From the NCBI GenBank assembly GCA_002862705.1, contig PKDU01000017.1, positions 1-54,893 on the forward strand: DNA of 54,893 bases, in the 5' to 3' direction. The DNA comes from Flavobacteriaceae bacterium (GTDB lineage: Bacteria; Bacteroidota; Bacteroidia; Flavobacteriales; Flavobacteriaceae). Shown here piece by piece: positions 33,640-46,083 of the stretch; the stretch's first letter is position 1, and every line of letters starts with the position of its first letter. The notes beneath the pieces are model-generated. The model did not search any database. It worked only from the letters and a program-made list of their open reading frames with translations, and had not been told where the DNA came from. Position numbers and translations under genes: made by a program.

Positions 33640-35226
33640 ATGAGTTTTTTGGACGAAATCGCACGACGCCGCACCTTTGGGATTATCTCCCACCCCGATG
33701 CTGGAAAGACAACATTAACCGAAAAGTTACTGCTGTTTGGAGGTGCCATCCAAGAGGCTGGCGCAGTTAAATCCAATAAAATCAAAAAAGCAGCTACCAG
33801 TGACTTTATGGAAATTGAACGTCAACGGGGAATTTCGGTTGCTACGTCCGTTTTGGCTTTTCTATACAAAGACAAAAAAATCAATATCCTCGATACACCT
33901 GGGCACAAAGACTTTGCCGAGGACACCTATCGAACCCTAACTGCCGTGGATAGCGTGATTGTTGTCATTGATGTCGCCAAGGGCGTTGAGGCACAAACCG
34001 AAAAACTGGTAGAGGTATGCCGCATGCGGAACATTCCCATCATTGTATTCATCAACAAATTAGACCGAGAAGGAAAAGATGCCTTTGACTTATTGGACGA
34101 AGTAGAACAAAAACTTGGTCTTACCACAGTACCGCTTAGCTTTCCAATAGGCATGGGCTACGATTTTCAAGGGATTTACAACCTGTGGAACGAGAATATT
34201 CGCCTTTTTGAAGGAGAGCAAAAAACCACCATTAGCCAGAGCAATCTCATCGAAAACATCGATGACCCTGCCCTGGAAAAAGCCATTGGTTCAAGCGCCA
34301 AAGAAACCCTTGCGGAAGAATTGGAGTTGGTGCGCGAGGTCTATCCTCGTTTTAATCAAGAAGCCTATTTGGCTGGCGACCAACAGCCGGTATTTTTTGG
34401 TTCGGCGTTAAACAATTTTGGGGTTCAGGAGTTATTGGACTGCTTTGTTGATATTGCCCCGCCTCCCCTAGCGAAAGATAGTGAAGAGCGAACTATTGCT
34501 CCGGATGAGGACGCCTTTTCAGGCTTTGTTTTTAAGATACACGCCAATATGGATCCGAAGCATCGAGACCGTTTGGCCTTTGTGAAAATTGTTTCGGGAA
34601 CTTTTACTCGGAATGTGCCCTATTTACATGTACGCCTAAAGAAGAAATTAAAGTTTAGTAGCCCTAATGCCTTTTTTGCTGATAAAAAAGAAATTGTAGA
34701 CATCTCCTATCCCGGTGACATAGTGGGGCTTCACGATACGGGCAATTTTAAGATTGGCGATACTTTAACCTCAGGGGAGCAAATTCATTTTAGAGGAATT
34801 CCGAGCTTTTCCCCAGAACACTTTAGGTATATCAATAATGCAGACCCCATGAAAGCCAAGCAGCTAAACAAAGGCATCGACCAACTGATGGACGAGGGGG
34901 TTGCGCAATTGTTTACACTAGAACTCAACGGCCGAAAGGTTGTGGGAACGGTAGGTGCGCTACAGTTTGACGTTATTCAATACCGACTGGAACACGAGTA
35001 CGGTGCCAGTTGTACGTACGAGAACCTCAACGTGCACAAGGCTTGTTGGGTAGAAGTAAAAGCAGGGGGTGAAGAAGACTTTGCCGGATTTAAACAAACC
35101 AAAGCCAAGTTTTTGGCCAAAGACAAACAAGGTCAGTTGGTGTATTTGACAGATTCGGCCTTTTCGCTGCAAATGACTCAAAGCAAATACCCGGGTGTGA
35201 TTTTTCATGCTACATCGGAGTTTTAG
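33640..35226 (+). CDS. prfC: Peptide chain release factor 3
   Basis: 528 aa GTPase that recycles RF1/RF2 after termination. G1 SHPDAGKT is at residues 17-24, followed by RQRGISVATSVL, the G3 DTPGHKDFAEDTYR and G4 INKLDRE. Domain II and the RF3 C-terminal domain (...EHEYGASCTYE) separate it from EF-G. The start MSFLDEIARRRTFG is chosen over the ATG five codons upstream because the -7 box lies between them. Confidence 0.97.
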   Translation: MSFLDEIARRRTFGIISHPDAGKTTLTEKLLLFGGAIQEAGAVKSNKIKKAATSDFMEIERQRGISVATSVLAFLYKDKKINILDTPGHKDFAEDTYRTLTAVDSVIVVIDVAKGVEAQTEKLVEVCRMRNIPIIVFINKLDREGKDAFDLLDEVEQKLGLTTVPLSFPIGMGYDFQGIYNLWNENIRLFEGEQKTTISQSNLIENIDDPALEKAIGSSAKETLAEELELVREVYPRFNQEAYLAGDQQPVFFGSALNNFGVQELLDCFVDIAPPPLAKDSEERTIAPDEDAFSGFVFKIHANMDPKHRDRLAFVKIVSGTFTRNVPYLHVRLKKKLKFSSPNAFFADKKEIVDISYPGDIVGLHDTGNFKIGDTLTSGEQIHFRGIPSFSPEHFRYINNADPMKAKQLNKGIDQLMDEGVAQLFTLELNGRKVVGTVGALQFDVIQYRLEHEYGASCTYENLNVHKACWVEVKAGGEEDFAGFKQTKAKFLAKDKQGQLVYLTDSAFSLQMTQSKYPGVIFHATSEF

Positions 35227-35354
35227 ATATTTTTTAACTTTACGCTGAACGAAACCCAAATCTGTTCTTCTAAATACAACATTTCGCATTAAGCCACGCT
35301 GTATTGTTTTATGATGACCGTTTTGGGTAATCAATTAATCTAAAAACCGCACGC

Positions 35355-35834
35355 ATGAAACATAAAAACAACATTGGGCTATACGCACAAAAAAGCAAAG
35401 AACTTGCTTATGCATTAAATGACTTACTTGCCAATTACAGTATCATTTATCAAAACTTAAGAGGTTATCATTGGAATATTCAAGGAGATAAATTCTTTGA
35501 ACTCCACCTGAAATTTGAAGAACTGTACAATGACTTTTTTATTAAAATAGATGAAATAGCAGAGCGCATACTAACACTTGGCCATGTACCTGAACACAAA
35601 TACTCAAACTACCTCAGCACGGCAAAGGTTACGGAAAGTAATGAAGTAAGCAACGGCATTAAAGCCATACATGAAATTTTAGAAAATTTTGCCATTCTTC
35701 TCAACAAAGAGCGGCATATCCTTCGGCTATCGGGTGAAATCGATGACGAAGGCACCAATGCGCAAATGAGTGATTATATAAGAGAGCAAGAAAAACTTGT
35801 ATGGATGTATTCTGCTTATATAAATCAAGGCTAA
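35355..35834 (+). CDS. Dps family DNA-binding / iron-storage protein
   Basis: 159 aa ferritin-like dodecamer-forming protein that oxidises Fe(II) with peroxide and protects DNA. The ferroxidase signature is RGYHWNIQGDKFFELHLKFEELYND (split: His and Asp in HWNIQGD, Glu in KFEELY), followed by IDEIAERIL. The N-terminus carries a modest Lys-rich tail. The upstream 128 bp contains no clear -7 box, so stress control by another factor is possible. A strong bidirectional terminator follows. Confidence 0.94.
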   Translation: MKHKNNIGLYAQKSKELAYALNDLLANYSIIYQNLRGYHWNIQGDKFFELHLKFEELYNDFFIKIDEIAERILTLGHVPEHKYSNYLSTAKVTESNEVSNGIKAIHEILENFAILLNKERHILRLSGEIDDEGTNAQMSDYIREQEKLVWMYSAYINQG

Positions 35835-35855
35835 AAAGCAGTCGTATTACAATAA

Positions 35856-35881
35856 AAAAACCCTCCAGCTGGAGGGTTTTT
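35856..35881. terminator. Bidirectional terminator between dps and the DUF3467 gene
   Basis: Perfect palindrome CCCTCCAGCTGGAGGG (35861-35876) flanked by A-run on the left and T-run on the right. It ends dps on + and the tuf/rpoBC supercluster on -, 6 nt from the DUF3467 stop. Confidence 0.9.
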
Positions 35882-35886
35882 ATTTT

Positions 35887-36198
35887 TTAAGCTTCGCCGG
35901 TGGGGCCAAAATTTAGCGGAATGGGCGGTTGCTCATAGTCCTTAATTTCGCCGTGTGCGCCTTCAAAGCGTTGGACGTTCTCGCCCAGTGCCTTTAAAAA
36001 ACGCTTGGCGTGTTGTGGTGTCAAAATAATACGCGAACGCACTTTTGCCTTTGGCGCACCAGGCATGATATTGATAAAGTCTACCACAAACTCAGAGGCG
36101 GAATGATTGATAATTGCCAGGTTTGAATAGATTCCTTGTGCCGTTTCCGGATCAAGTTCAATATTGATGCTTCCGTCCTTTTTTGTCTTGTCGCTCAT
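35887..36198 (-). CDS. DUF3467 family protein
   Basis: 103 aa, small soluble protein with [16 protein letters not shown] at the start and VDFINIMPGAPKAKVRSRIILTPQHAKRF in the middle. The C-terminus is Pro-rich (EQPPIPLNFGPTGEA). No biochemical function is known to me. It overlaps the rpoC stop by one base (TAATG) and is the last gene of the tuf-rpoBC supercluster before the terminator. Tight coupling to RNA polymerase genes is conserved in Bacteroidota and suggests a role with RNA polymerase (inference). Confidence 0.9.
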   Translation of the reverse strand: MSDKTKKDGSINIELDPETAQGIYSNLAIINHSASEFVVDFINIMPGAPKAKVRSRIILTPQHAKRFLKALGENVQRFEGAHGEIKDYEQPPIPLNFGPTGEA

Positions 36199-39100
36199 TA
36201 GATATCAGCACTTAAGGATTTTTCAGCTTTTAATGCTTCATACTCGTCCGTAAAGCCTACAATAATATCATTGTATGCACGGTTCCCCGTACCTGCTGGA
36301 ATTTTATGTCCTACGATTACATTTTCTTTCAAGCCTTCCAAGGTATCTACCTTACCTGCTACTGCAGCTTCGTTCAATACTTTAGTTGTCTCTTGGAATG
36401 ATGCAGCCGAAATAAACGACTTGGTCTGTAGTGATGCTCTTGTGATCCCCTGAAGGATTGGTGTTGCTGTAGCGTTTACGGCATCACGTGCTTCCACAAG
36501 ATTTTTATCTTCACGTTTGAGCAATGAATTTTCGTCGCGTAGTTGACGTGCTGTGATAATTTGACCTGCTTTGAGGTTTTCAGAATCACCCACTTCAAGT
36601 ACCACTTTCTGACCAAATAAGGCATCGTTTTCAGCGATAAAATCTGACTTGTGTACCAACTGATTTTCGAGGAAGGTCGTGTCACCAGAGTCTTCAACAC
36701 GTACTTTACGCATCATCTGACGAACAACTACTTCAAAGTGTTTATCGTTGATTTTCACCCCTTGTAAACGATATACTTCTTGCACTTCGTTTACCAAGTA
36801 CTGCTGTACAGCAGATGGGCCTTTTATAGACAAGATGTCGTTTGGTGTAATAGCCCCGTCTGACAACGGCATACCCGCTTTTACAAAGTCATTTTCCTGC
36901 ACCAGAATCTGGTTAGAAAGCTTTACAAGGTACTTCTTGATGCTGCCTGTTCTAGATTCTACGATGATTTCTCGGTTACCACGCTTGATTTTACCAAACG
37001 TAACAACACCATCAATTTCAGAAACAACAGCTGGGTTGGACGGGTTACGTGCTTCGAAAAGCTCAGTAACTCGTGGCAAACCACCCGTAATATCTCCTGA
37101 TTTTGCAGATTTACGTGGAATCTTAACAAGAATTTTTCCGTTTTCAATCTTTTCACCATCATCAACCATGATGTGCGCACCAACCGGAAGGTTGTAAGAC
37201 TGTAAGGTTTTGCCTTTGTTGTCCTTAATCAATAAGGTAGGAATGACTTTTTTGTTTCTAGATTCAGAAATAACCTTTTCTTGGAAACCTGTTTGTTCGT
37301 CAATTTCAACTTGGAACGTAACCCCTTGCTCAATGTTTTCGTATCCGATAACACCCGAGAATTCGGAGATGATAACCCCGTTATATGGATCCCATTGACA
37401 GATTACATCATCGGCCTTAATTTTTTGTCCGTCTTTGACGAAGATAAATGAGCCGTAAGGGATGATGTTGGTACTCAACACGATTCCTGTGTTCTTATCC
37501 ACCAATTTGATTTCCGAAGTACGGGATATTACAATCTTAACAGCATTGCCGTCTTTGTCTTTTCCGTCAACTGTCTTGAGTTCCTCAATTTCAGCAACAC
37601 CATCAAAACGCGCTACCAATTTGTTTTCCTCAGAAATGTTTCCTGCAATACCACCCACGTGGAAGGTACGTAGTGTAAGCTGTGTACCAGGCTCCCCAAT
37701 AGATTGAGCAGCAATAACACCAGCAGACTCACCCTGCTGCACCATTTTTCCAGTAGCTAGGTTACGTCCATAACAATTGGCACAAATACCTTTTTGAGCT
37801 TCACATGTCAGAGGCGAGCGCACTTCTACACTTTCTAGTGGAGAATTTTCAATTGCCTTAGCATGCTCATCTTCAATTAGCGTTCCTGCAGAAACTAAAA
37901 CCTCAGCAGTTAGTGGGTGAATTACGTCATGTAAAGAAACACGTCCAACAATACGTTCAGCGATAGATTCAACAACTTCTTCGTTTTTCTTAAGTGCTGA
38001 AACGGATAGTCCACGAAGTGTACCACAGTCTACCGTGTTTACGATAACGTCTTGTGCAACGTCGTGCAAACGACGTGTCAAGTAACCTGCATCGGCCGTT
38101 TTTAAAGCCGTATCTGCTAGTCCCTTACGCGCACCGTGTGTCGAGATAAAGTATTCTAAAATCGATAATCCTTCTTTGAAGTTAGAAAGAATCGGGTTTT
38201 CAATAATCTCACCACCACCAGCGTTTGATTTTTTAGGCTTAGCCATCAAACCACGCATACCGGTCAACTGACGAATTTGCTCCTTAGAACCACGAGCACC
38301 AGAATCCAGCATCATAAATACTGAGTTAAATCCTTGTTGGTCTTCGCTAATTCGCTTCATAGCGAGTTCTGTAAGCATTGCATTGGTAGAAGTCCAAATG
38401 TCAATTACCTGATTGTAACGTTCGTTATTGGTAATAAGCCCCATGTTGTAGTTGGTAATGATACCATCTACTTGGTCGTTGGCTTGATCAATAAGTTCTG
38501 TCTTTTCTTTTGGTATGATAATATCACCAAGACTAAAGGACAATCCGCCTTTGAATGCAAAAGAGAAGCCCATATCTTTAATCTTGTCCAAGAAAGTAGC
38601 AGTTTCTGGAACGCTAGTTACTTTTAAAATATCACCAATAATACCACGAAGTGATTTTTTGGTCAATACCTGATTGATGTAACCCGCATTTTCAGGAACA
38701 TGCTGATTAAATAAAATACGTCCAACCGTTGTATCAATGATTTGATATACAAGCGCGCCTTTGTCGTTAAAGTCTTTGGCGCGAATTTTAACCATTGCAT
38801 TAAGATCTACCTTGCCTTCATTGAAAGCAATGTTTACCTCATCTGCACTGTAGAATGTCAAACCTTCGCCTAAAACCTTACTGTCTTTAGTCGATTTTCT
38901 TGCCTTGGTCATGTAGTACAACCCAAGTACCATGTCTTGTGATGGAACCGTAATCGGTGATCCATTTGCAGGGTTAAGAATGTTGTGCGATGCCAACATA
39001 AGCAACTGCGCTTCCAAAATAGCCTCTGGGCCTAGTGGTAAGTGCACTGCCATTTGATCGCCGTCAAAATCGGCGTTAAAGGCCGTACACGCTAGTGGGT

Positions 39101-40499
39101 GAAGCTGAATTGCTTTACCTTCAATCAACTTAGGCTGGAAGGCTTGGATACCCAAACGGTGAAGCGTGGGAGCCCGGTTCAGTAGTACTGGATGTCCTTT
39201 AAGCACATTCTCTAGAATATCCCAAACTACAGGCTCGCGCTTGTCTATAATTTTCTTGGCTGACTTAACCGTTTTTATAATACCACGCTCAATAAGCTTG
39301 CGAATGATAAACGGTTTATAGAGTTCGGCTGCCATATTTTTTGGCAATCCACACTCGTATAACTTAAGCTCGGGTCCAACAACAATTACTGAACGTGCAG
39401 AATAGTCAACACGTTTTCCAAGTAAGTTTTGACGGAAGCGACCTTGCTTACCTTTCAAAGAGTCTGAAAGTGATTTCAATGGACGGTTTGCATCCGTCTT
39501 GACAGCAGAAGATTTACGTGTGTTGTCAAATAACGAGTCTACAGATTCTTGTAGCATTCGTTTTTCGTTACGTAAAATTACTTCTGGTGCTTTGATTTCC
39601 AATAAACGCTTCAAACGGTTATTACGGATTATCACACGACGGTACAAATCATTCAAGTCAGACGTGGCAAAACGGCCACCATCTAGCGGCACCAATGGAC
39701 GCAATTCTGGTGGGATTACCGGAATAACTTTCATGATCATCCACTCTGGGCGATTCTCGCGGTTTTTGTTTGCATCACGAAGGGCTTCAACAACTTGCAA
39801 ACGCTTAAGCGCTTCTGTTTTACGTTGCTTAGAAGTTTCGTTATTTGCTTTGTCGCGTAACTGGTATGAAAGCTCATCTAAGTCGATACGATTAAGGATA
39901 TCGATCAAGCACTCGGCTCCCATTTTAGCAATAAACTTGTTCGGATCACTGTCCTCTAAGTATTGGTTTTCTTGTGGAAGCTTTTCCATGATGTTCAGGT
40001 ACTCTTCCTCGGTGAGGAAATCCATTTTCTGAACAGGTTCACCTTCTTCGTTGGTAGCAATACCTGGCTGAATTACTACGTAGCGTTCGTAGTAAATAAT
40101 CATGTCTAATTTTTTAGACGGAAGACCAAGTAAGTATCCAATTTTGTTGGGAAGCGAACGGAAATACCAGATGTGTGCAACTGGAACCACCAAGCTGATG
40201 TGACCTACACGGTCACGTCGTACTTTTTTCTCAGTAACCTCAACACCACAACGATCACAAACAATACCCTTGTATCGGATACGCTTATACTTTCCGCAGG
40301 CACACTCGAAGTCCTTGATAGGACCAAAGATACGCTCACAAAACAGCCCATCACGTTCGGGTTTGTGTGTACGGTAGTTTATGGTTTCTGGCTTTAAAAT
40401 TTCACCTCTAGAGGCAGCCAAAATGGTTTCGGGCGATGAAAGCCCAATGGAGATTTTACTGAAATCTTTTTGTTGTTGTACTTCGTTTATACGTGCCAT
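36198..40499 (-). CDS. rpoC: DNA-directed RNA polymerase subunit beta'
   Basis: 1433 aa, full length. The N-terminal Zn site is CACGKYKR...VCDRCG (about 66-84). The catalytic Mg loop [12 protein letters not shown] lies near residue 465. The second Zn site is [13 protein letters not shown] near 880-890, with [13 protein letters not shown] (trigger-loop region) shortly after. It carries the long C-terminal part with a Bacteroidota-type beta-prime insert. It lies 12 nt after rpoB and overlaps the DUF3467 gene by one base. Confidence 0.99.
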   Translation of the reverse strand: MARINEVQQQKDFSKISIGLSSPETILAASRGEILKPETINYRTHKPERDGLFCERIFGPIKDFECACGKYKRIRYKGIVCDRCGVEVTEKKVRRDRVGHISLVVPVAHIWYFRSLPNKIGYLLGLPSKKLDMIIYYERYVVIQPGIATNEEGEPVQKMDFLTEEEYLNIMEKLPQENQYLEDSDPNKFIAKMGAECLIDILNRIDLDELSYQLRDKANNETSKQRKTEALKRLQVVEALRDANKNRENRPEWMIMKVIPVIPPELRPLVPLDGGRFATSDLNDLYRRVIIRNNRLKRLLEIKAPEVILRNEKRMLQESVDSLFDNTRKSSAVKTDANRPLKSLSDSLKGKQGRFRQNLLGKRVDYSARSVIVVGPELKLYECGLPKNMAAELYKPFIIRKLIERGIIKTVKSAKKIIDKREPVVWDILENVLKGHPVLLNRAPTLHRLGIQAFQPKLIEGKAIQLHPLACTAFNADFDGDQMAVHLPLGPEAILEAQLLMLASHNILNPANGSPITVPSQDMVLGLYYMTKARKSTKDSKVLGEGLTFYSADEVNIAFNEGKVDLNAMVKIRAKDFNDKGALVYQIIDTTVGRILFNQHVPENAGYINQVLTKKSLRGIIGDILKVTSVPETATFLDKIKDMGFSFAFKGGLSFSLGDIIIPKEKTELIDQANDQVDGIITNYNMGLITNNERYNQVIDIWTSTNAMLTELAMKRISEDQQGFNSVFMMLDSGARGSKEQIRQLTGMRGLMAKPKKSNAGGGEIIENPILSNFKEGLSILEYFISTHGARKGLADTALKTADAGYLTRRLHDVAQDVIVNTVDCGTLRGLSVSALKKNEEVVESIAERIVGRVSLHDVIHPLTAEVLVSAGTLIEDEHAKAIENSPLESVEVRSPLTCEAQKGICANCYGRNLATGKMVQQGESAGVIAAQSIGEPGTQLTLRTFHVGGIAGNISEENKLVARFDGVAEIEELKTVDGKDKDGNAVKIVISRTSEIKLVDKNTGIVLSTNIIPYGSFIFVKDGQKIKADDVICQWDPYNGVIISEFSGVIGYENIEQGVTFQVEIDEQTGFQEKVISESRNKKVIPTLLIKDNKGKTLQSYNLPVGAHIMVDDGEKIENGKILVKIPRKSAKSGDITGGLPRVTELFEARNPSNPAVVSEIDGVVTFGKIKRGNREIIVESRTGSIKKYLVKLSNQILVQENDFVKAGMPLSDGAITPNDILSIKGPSAVQQYLVNEVQEVYRLQGVKINDKHFEVVVRQMMRKVRVEDSGDTTFLENQLVHKSDFIAENDALFGQKVVLEVGDSENLKAGQIITARQLRDENSLLKREDKNLVEARDAVNATATPILQGITRASLQTKSFISAASFQETTKVLNEAAVAGKVDTLEGLKENVIVGHKIPAGTGNRAYNDIIVGFTDEYEALKAEKSLSADI

Positions 40500-40511
40500 A
40501 TCAATTTTTTA

Positions 40512-43500
40512 TTATTCTTCTAATCGAATATCAAGACCAAGGCCTTTAAGTTCGTGCATCAATACGTTAAAGGACTCTGGAAGACCAGGCTTAGGCATGG
40601 CTTCACCTTTTACAATTGACTCGTATGTTTTCGCTCGACCAATTACGTCATCGGACTTAACGGTTAAGATCTCTTGAAGTGTGCTGGATGCGCCATAAGC
40701 TTCAAGCGCCCAAACTTCCATTTCTCCAAATCGTTGTCCACCAAACTGCGCCTTACCACCAAGCGGTTGCTGCGTAATAAGGGAGTATGGTCCAATAGAG
40801 CGCGAGTGCATCTTATCGTCAACCATGTGACCGAGTTTCAACATATAAATGACCCCTACGGTTGCCGGTTGGTCAAAGCGCTCTCCTGTTCCACCATCAT
40901 ACAAATAGGTATGACCAAATTGTGGAACGCCTGCTTCTTTTGTTAATTCATCAATTTGCTCGTTGGTAGCTCCGTCAAAAATAGGCGTAGCAAATGTTTT
41001 GCCCATTTTTTGACCTGCCCATCCAAGAACGGTTTCGTAAATCTGTCCGATGTTCATTCGCGACGGTACACCAAGTGGATTTAATACAATATCAACCGGT
41101 GTTCCATCTTCTAAGAATGGCATATCTTCTTGACGTACTATACGCGCTACGATACCTTTGTTTCCGTGACGTCCCGCCATCTTATCTCCTACTTTCAGCT
41201 TGCGTTTCTTAGCGATGTAAACCTTAGCAAGTTTTAGGATACCAGCAGGAAGTTCGTCTCCAACAGATATCGTAAACTTATTTCTACGCAATGCACCCTG
41301 TAAATCGTTTTCTTTGATTTTGTAGTTGTGCATCAAATCGTTTACAAGACTGTTTACACGTTTGTCCACAGTCCAATCTGAATTGATTAGGTGCGCATAA
41401 TCGTCAACAGAGTTGAGCATTTTCAAGGTAAACTTCTTACCCTTCGGCATGACTTCTTCACCAAGATCATTCATCACACCTTGACATGTTTTACCACTTA
41501 AAATGGTGAACAATTTCTCAACCAAGACAGACTTCAACTTTTCAAACTTCAAGTCATAGCTGTCTTCTAATTCGGTGATGGCCTCTTTGTCTTGCGAACG
41601 CTTGCGTTGGTCCTTTAAGATTCTTGTAAATAGTTTTTTGTCTATAACAACACCGTTAAGCGATGGAGAAGCTTTTAAAGAAGCATCTTTTACATCACCT
41701 GCTTTGTCGCCAAATATAGCGCGAAGCAGTTTTTCTTCGGGTGTAGGATCTGATTCACCCTTAGGCGTAATCTTTCCGATAAGGATATCGCCTGCGCCTA
41801 CCTCAGCACCTACGCGAATCATTCCGTTCTCGTCCAAATCACTAGTGGCTTCTTCGGAAACGTTTGGAATGTCGTTTGTTAATTCCTCTTTACCAAGTTT
41901 GGTGTCGCGAACTTCTAACGAGTATTCATCAATGTGAATAGAAGTAAAGACGTCGTTGCGAACCACTTTTTCAGAAATAACAATCGCATCCTCAAAGTTG
42001 TATCCTTTCCAAGGCATAAAGGCTACTTTCATGTTACGGCCAAGCGCTAACTCGCCATTTTCAGTAGCATAACCCTGGCAAAGTACTTGTCCTTTTTCCA
42101 CGCGGTCTCCAATAGAAACAATCGGCTTCAGGTTGATACAAGTCCCTTGGTTGGTTTTTCTAAACTTAACAAGTTCGTATGTTTTTTCGTCAGAATCAAA
42201 AGTAACAAGTCTTTCATCCTCACTCATGTCATACTTAATTGTAATACGCTGTGCATCTACATAGATTACTTTACCAGCACCTTCGGCGTTGATAAGTACA
42301 CGAGAATCCGTAGCCACCTGACGTTCTAGTCCCGTTCCTACAATAGGAGCCTGCGGACGCAATAGTGGTACGGCCTGACGCATCATGTTTGATCCCATCA
42401 AGGCACGGTTTGCATCATCGTGCTCCAAGAAAGGAATCAACGATGCAGAAATAGACGCAATCTGGTTTGGTGCAACATCTGTATAGTCCACTTCCGTTTT
42501 GTCAACTACGGGGTAGTCAGCTTCTGATCGTGCAATAATCTTGTCAGCGGCAATTTCTCCAGTTTCTGTTTTTTCAATGTTGGCTTGTGCAAATAGTTTG
42601 CCTTCTTCTTCTTCAGCAGATAAATACTGAGAAGCAGACATATCAACAACACCCTCCTCTACTTTAAAATAAGGCGTTTCAATAAATCCAAGGTTGTTTA
42701 CTTTGGCAAATACCCCAAGTGAAGATATCAGTCCAATGTTTGGTCCTTCCGGTGTTTCTATTGGACAAAGTCTACCATAGTGCGTATAGTGAACATCACG
42801 TACCTCAAAACCTGCTCGCTCTCTTGATAAACCACCTGGTCCTAGTGCAGATAAACGACGCTTGTGCGTGATTTCTGCCAAGGGATTGGTCTGGTCCATA
42901 AATTGCGATAGCTGGTTGGTACCAAAAAATGAATTGATAACCGAAGACAAGGTCTTGGCGTTGATCAAGTCAATAGGCGTAAACACCTCATTGTCACGAA
43001 CGTTCATGCGCTCGCGAATGGTACGTGCCATACGTGACAGCCCTACACCAAATTGCGATGAAAGCTGCTCACCAACAGTACGTACACGACGGTTCGACAA
43101 GTGATCAATATCATCGATTTCAGCTTTAGAGTTAATCAACTCAATAAGGTATTTGATGATGGTAATGATATCGTCTTTCGTCAATACTTGTTTGTCCATT
43201 TCAATGTCCAAGCCAAGCTTTTTGTTCATGCGGTAACGTCCAACTTCACCGAGGTTGTATCGCTGGTCAGAGAAGAAAAGTTTATCGATAATGCCACGTG
43301 CTGTTTCCTCGTCTGGCGGTTCAGCGTTTCGCAATTGACGGTAGATATGCTCTACTGCTTCTTTTTCGGAGTTTGTTGGATCCTTTTGAAGGGTGTTGTG
43401 AATGATGGCATAATCAGCAGATTGCGCCTCTTCTTTGTGCAGCAAAATGGTAGTGGCATTGGCTTCCAAAATCTGTTCGATGTGCTCCTTCTCCAGAACC

Positions 43501-44324
43501 GTATCACGGTCCAGTACAATTTCGTTACGCTCAATAGAAACTACTTCTCCAGTATCTTCATCTACAAAGTCTTCAAACCATGTGTTAAGAACACGAGCTG
43601 CAAGCTTGCGACCCATGACTTTTTTAAGTCCCGTTTTTGAAACTTTAATTTCCTCTGCAAGGTCAAAGATTTCAAGAATATCTTTATCGCGCTCATATCC
43701 AATGGCACGGAAAAGTGTGGTTACAGGTAATTTTTTCTTACGATCAATATAGGCATACATCACGCTGTTGATATCGGTTGCAAATTCAATCCAAGAACCT
43801 TTGAAAGGAATTACACGAGCCGAATATAGTTTGGTTCCGTTGGCGTGGAACGACTGCCCAAAGAACACACCAGGTGAACGGTGTAATTGTGACACAACAA
43901 TACGCTCAGCACCATTAATGACAAATGTACCACTGGGAGTCATGTATGGGATAACGCCCAAGTATACGTCCTGTACGATGGTTTCAAAATCCTCGTGTTC
44001 AGGGTCGGTACAATACAATTTTAAGCGTGCCTTTAGAGGTACACTGTATGTAAGACCACGTTCAATACATTCTTGTATGCTGTATCTAGATGGATCTACA
44101 AAATAATCCAAAAACTCAAGGACAAACTGATTTCGGGTATCCGAAATAGGAAAGTTTTCCATGAAGGTGTTGTATAAGCCTTCATTCCCACGTTCGTCAG
44201 ACTTTGTTTCTAATTGAAAAAAGTCTTGGAAAGATTTTATTTGAATGTCTAAAAAGTCTGGATAGGCAGGGGTACCAATGGCCGAAGCAAAATTGTGTCG
44301 GGTTGCGCTTGTCGTGTTGGACAT
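40512..44324 (-). CDS. rpoB: DNA-directed RNA polymerase subunit beta
   Basis: 1270 aa, full length. The rifampicin-pocket region reads [26 protein letters not shown], split here as [18 protein letters not shown] and [10 protein letters not shown], with the wild-type residues. [30 protein letters not shown] near the C-terminus is the conserved beta anchor. A 109-bp intergenic region with a long hairpin separates it from rplL. It is co-transcribed with rpoC. Confidence 0.99.
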   Translation of the reverse strand: MSNTTSATRHNFASAIGTPAYPDFLDIQIKSFQDFFQLETKSDERGNEGLYNTFMENFPISDTRNQFVLEFLDYFVDPSRYSIQECIERGLTYSVPLKARLKLYCTDPEHEDFETIVQDVYLGVIPYMTPSGTFVINGAERIVVSQLHRSPGVFFGQSFHANGTKLYSARVIPFKGSWIEFATDINSVMYAYIDRKKKLPVTTLFRAIGYERDKDILEIFDLAEEIKVSKTGLKKVMGRKLAARVLNTWFEDFVDEDTGEVVSIERNEIVLDRDTVLEKEHIEQILEANATTILLHKEEAQSADYAIIHNTLQKDPTNSEKEAVEHIYRQLRNAEPPDEETARGIIDKLFFSDQRYNLGEVGRYRMNKKLGLDIEMDKQVLTKDDIITIIKYLIELINSKAEIDDIDHLSNRRVRTVGEQLSSQFGVGLSRMARTIRERMNVRDNEVFTPIDLINAKTLSSVINSFFGTNQLSQFMDQTNPLAEITHKRRLSALGPGGLSRERAGFEVRDVHYTHYGRLCPIETPEGPNIGLISSLGVFAKVNNLGFIETPYFKVEEGVVDMSASQYLSAEEEEGKLFAQANIEKTETGEIAADKIIARSEADYPVVDKTEVDYTDVAPNQIASISASLIPFLEHDDANRALMGSNMMRQAVPLLRPQAPIVGTGLERQVATDSRVLINAEGAGKVIYVDAQRITIKYDMSEDERLVTFDSDEKTYELVKFRKTNQGTCINLKPIVSIGDRVEKGQVLCQGYATENGELALGRNMKVAFMPWKGYNFEDAIVISEKVVRNDVFTSIHIDEYSLEVRDTKLGKEELTNDIPNVSEEATSDLDENGMIRVGAEVGAGDILIGKITPKGESDPTPEEKLLRAIFGDKAGDVKDASLKASPSLNGVVIDKKLFTRILKDQRKRSQDKEAITELEDSYDLKFEKLKSVLVEKLFTILSGKTCQGVMNDLGEEVMPKGKKFTLKMLNSVDDYAHLINSDWTVDKRVNSLVNDLMHNYKIKENDLQGALRRNKFTISVGDELPAGILKLAKVYIAKKRKLKVGDKMAGRHGNKGIVARIVRQEDMPFLEDGTPVDIVLNPLGVPSRMNIGQIYETVLGWAGQKMGKTFATPIFDGATNEQIDELTKEAGVPQFGHTYLYDGGTGERFDQPATVGVIYMLKLGHMVDDKMHSRSIGPYSLITQQPLGGKAQFGGQRFGEMEVWALEAYGASSTLQEILTVKSDDVIGRAKTYESIVKGEAMPKPGLPESFNVLMHELKGLGLDIRLEE

Positions 44325-44373
44325 ATGGGTTAATCTATTAAAAAATTAGTACTAGGGGCATAAAACACCAAAT

Positions 44374-44410
44374 GGTTTAAGTCCACGAACACATGTTCGG
44401 GACTTAAACC
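44374..44410 (-). other. Long hairpin in the rplL-rpoB intergenic region
   Basis: Arms GGTTTAAGTCC (44374-44384) and GGACTTAAACC (44400-44410) pair perfectly. An inner 5-bp stem (CGAAC/GTTCG) with a 4-nt loop sits on top, with one bulged base. No U-run follows on the minus strand, so it is not a standard terminator. In E. coli the same intergenic region holds an RNase III processing site; a similar role is inferred. Confidence 0.75.
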
Positions 44411-44433
44411 TCTGGATTGGGTCGGGAGCTTAA

Positions 44434-44811
44434 TTACTTAAGCTCAACTTCAGCACCTGCTTCTTCCAAAGAAGATTTCAGTCCTTCAGCTTCGTCTTTT
44501 GCTACACCTTCCTTAATTGGGCTTGGTGCATTATCAACAAGCTCTTTTGCTTCCTTAAGACCAAGACCTGTAAGTTCTTTTACAAGCTTGACTACAGCAA
44601 GTTTAGAACCGCCAGCGGCTGTTAGGATAACATCGAACTCTGATTTTTCCTCGGCAGCTTCACCACCACCACCGGCAGCGGGTCCAGCTACGGCAACGGC
44701 TGCTGCTGCAGGCTCGATACCATATTCGTCTTTGAGGATATTGGCCAACTCGTTGACCTCTTTAACGGTCAAATTGACCAGTTGTTCTGCAAAATCTTTT
44801 AAATCTGCCAT
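44434..44811 (-). CDS. rplL: 50S ribosomal protein L7/L12
   Basis: 125 aa. The N-terminal dimerisation helices ([20 protein letters not shown]) are followed by an Ala/Gly hinge ([16 protein letters not shown]) and the C-terminal factor-binding domain ([18 protein letters not shown]). Forms the ribosomal stalk with L10 and recruits translation GTPases. Last ribosomal gene before the hairpin and rpoB. Confidence 0.99.
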   Translation of the reverse strand: MADLKDFAEQLVNLTVKEVNELANILKDEYGIEPAAAAVAVAGPAAGGGGEAAEEKSEFDVILTAAGGSKLAVVKLVKELTGLGLKEAKELVDNAPSPIKEGVAKDEAEGLKSSLEEAGAEVELK

Positions 44812-44843
44812 TTTTGAACTATTTAATTGTTTTTGTTTACGTT

Positions 44844-45365
44844 TTAAGCTTCCTTTTCAGAAAGTGTTTTAATTATACCAGCTAGGGTACCGCCACCTGA
44901 TTGAAGTGCAGATACCACGTTTTTCGCAGGAGATTGAAGCAAGCCTATTATCTCGCCAATCAATTCGTCCTTAGATTTGATGTTCACCAAAGCTTCCACT
45001 TGATCGTCGCCTAAATAAACAGCTTCCTCAATGAAAGCTCCTTTTAAAATAGGCTTATCCGATTTTTTGCGGAATTCCTTAATTAGTTTTGCAGGGGCAT
45101 TTCCAGCCTCTGAAAACATCATGGCGGTATTTCCAACCAAGACTGAAGATAAATCTTCAAAATCTCTATCAGAAGCCTCCATGGCTTTGGATAACAACGT
45201 ATTTTTTACCACTTCTAGTTTGATATTTGCTTTAAAACAAGCACGTCTCAAATTTGAAGTTGTCTCAGCATTCAACCCAGATACATCTGTTAAATAGATG
45301 TTAGCGTTGTCTGCTAGCTTAGCAGTTAACTGCTTTATTACGTTTGCTTTTTGTTCTCGTGTCAT
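44844..45365 (-). CDS. rplJ: 50S ribosomal protein L10
   Basis: 173 aa stalk base protein ([17 protein letters not shown]...). It has the rRNA-binding core [20 protein letters not shown] and a C-terminal helix ([22 protein letters not shown]) that carries L7/L12 dimers. In many bacteria L10-L12 represses its own mRNA; no leader is visible in the 16-nt gap to rplA. Confidence 0.98.
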   Translation of the reverse strand: MTREQKANVIKQLTAKLADNANIYLTDVSGLNAETTSNLRRACFKANIKLEVVKNTLLSKAMEASDRDFEDLSSVLVGNTAMMFSEAGNAPAKLIKEFRKKSDKPILKGAFIEEAVYLGDDQVEALVNIKSKDELIGEIIGLLQSPAKNVVSALQSGGGTLAGIIKTLSEKEA

Positions 45366-45381
45366 AAATTCTATACGCTAT

Positions 45382-46071
45382 TTAGACAACCTTAGTATCG
45401 ATATTGATGCTTGGGCTCATAGTACTCGAAATGGCGATACTTTTAATGTATTCTCCTTTCGATGACGATGGCTTGAGCTTCATAAGTGTCTGCAAAAGTT
45501 CATCAGCATTGCCTGCAATCTTGTCCGCATCAAAAGATGCTTTTCCAATTGGTGCATGCACAATCCCTGTTTTATCCACTTTAAAATCAATTTTACCTGC
45601 CTTTACTTCATTGATGGCTTTAGCGACATCCATCGTCACGGTACCAGTCTTTGGGTTAGGCATCAATCCTCTTGGACCTAATACACGTCCTAAAGGACCT
45701 AACTTACCCATAACACTTGGCATAGTGATGATAACATCAACATCTGTCCAACCATCTTTGATTTTCTGGAGGTACTCATCTAATCCAACAAAATCAGCAC
45801 CCGCCGCTGTGGCTTCGGCTTCTTTGTCAGGTGTAACTAAGGCCAAAACTCGAACGTCTTTACCTGTACCGTGCGGTAGGCTAACCACGCCACGGACCAT
45901 TTGGTCTGCTTTGCGAGGGTCAACACCTAGCCTTACAGCGAGGTCAACAGACTCATCGAATTTTGAATTAGCGATTTCTTTAACCAGTGCGGAAGCATCC
46001 TGTACTGAGTACAGTTTTGTCCGGTCTATTTTACTTAGCGATTCTTTACGCTTTTTTGTAATTTTTCCCAT
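45382..46071 (-). CDS. rplA: 50S ribosomal protein L1
   Basis: 229 aa. Conserved blocks are [49 protein letters not shown] and the C-terminal [20 protein letters not shown]1 forms the mobile stalk at the E site and in other bacteria autoregulates rplK-rplA. It is 12 nt after rplK. Confidence 0.98.
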   Translation of the reverse strand: MGKITKKRKESLSKIDRTKLYSVQDASALVKEIANSKFDESVDLAVRLGVDPRKADQMVRGVVSLPHGTGKDVRVLALVTPDKEAEATAAGADFVGLDEYLQKIKDGWTDVDVIITMPSVMGKLGPLGRVLGPRGLMPNPKTGTVTMDVAKAINEVKAGKIDFKVDKTGIVHAPIGKASFDADKIAGNADELLQTLMKLKPSSSKGEYIKSIAISSTMSPSINIDTKVV

Positions 46072-46083
46072 GATTCACTTCAA

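Noticed and set aside
36198..44324. Long open frames on the + strand opposite rpoB and rpoC (for example about 39.5-40.0 and 43.1-43.6 kb)
   Set aside because: They are antisense shadows of strongly conserved genes, have low-complexity or Ser-rich translations and no promoter or family resemblance.
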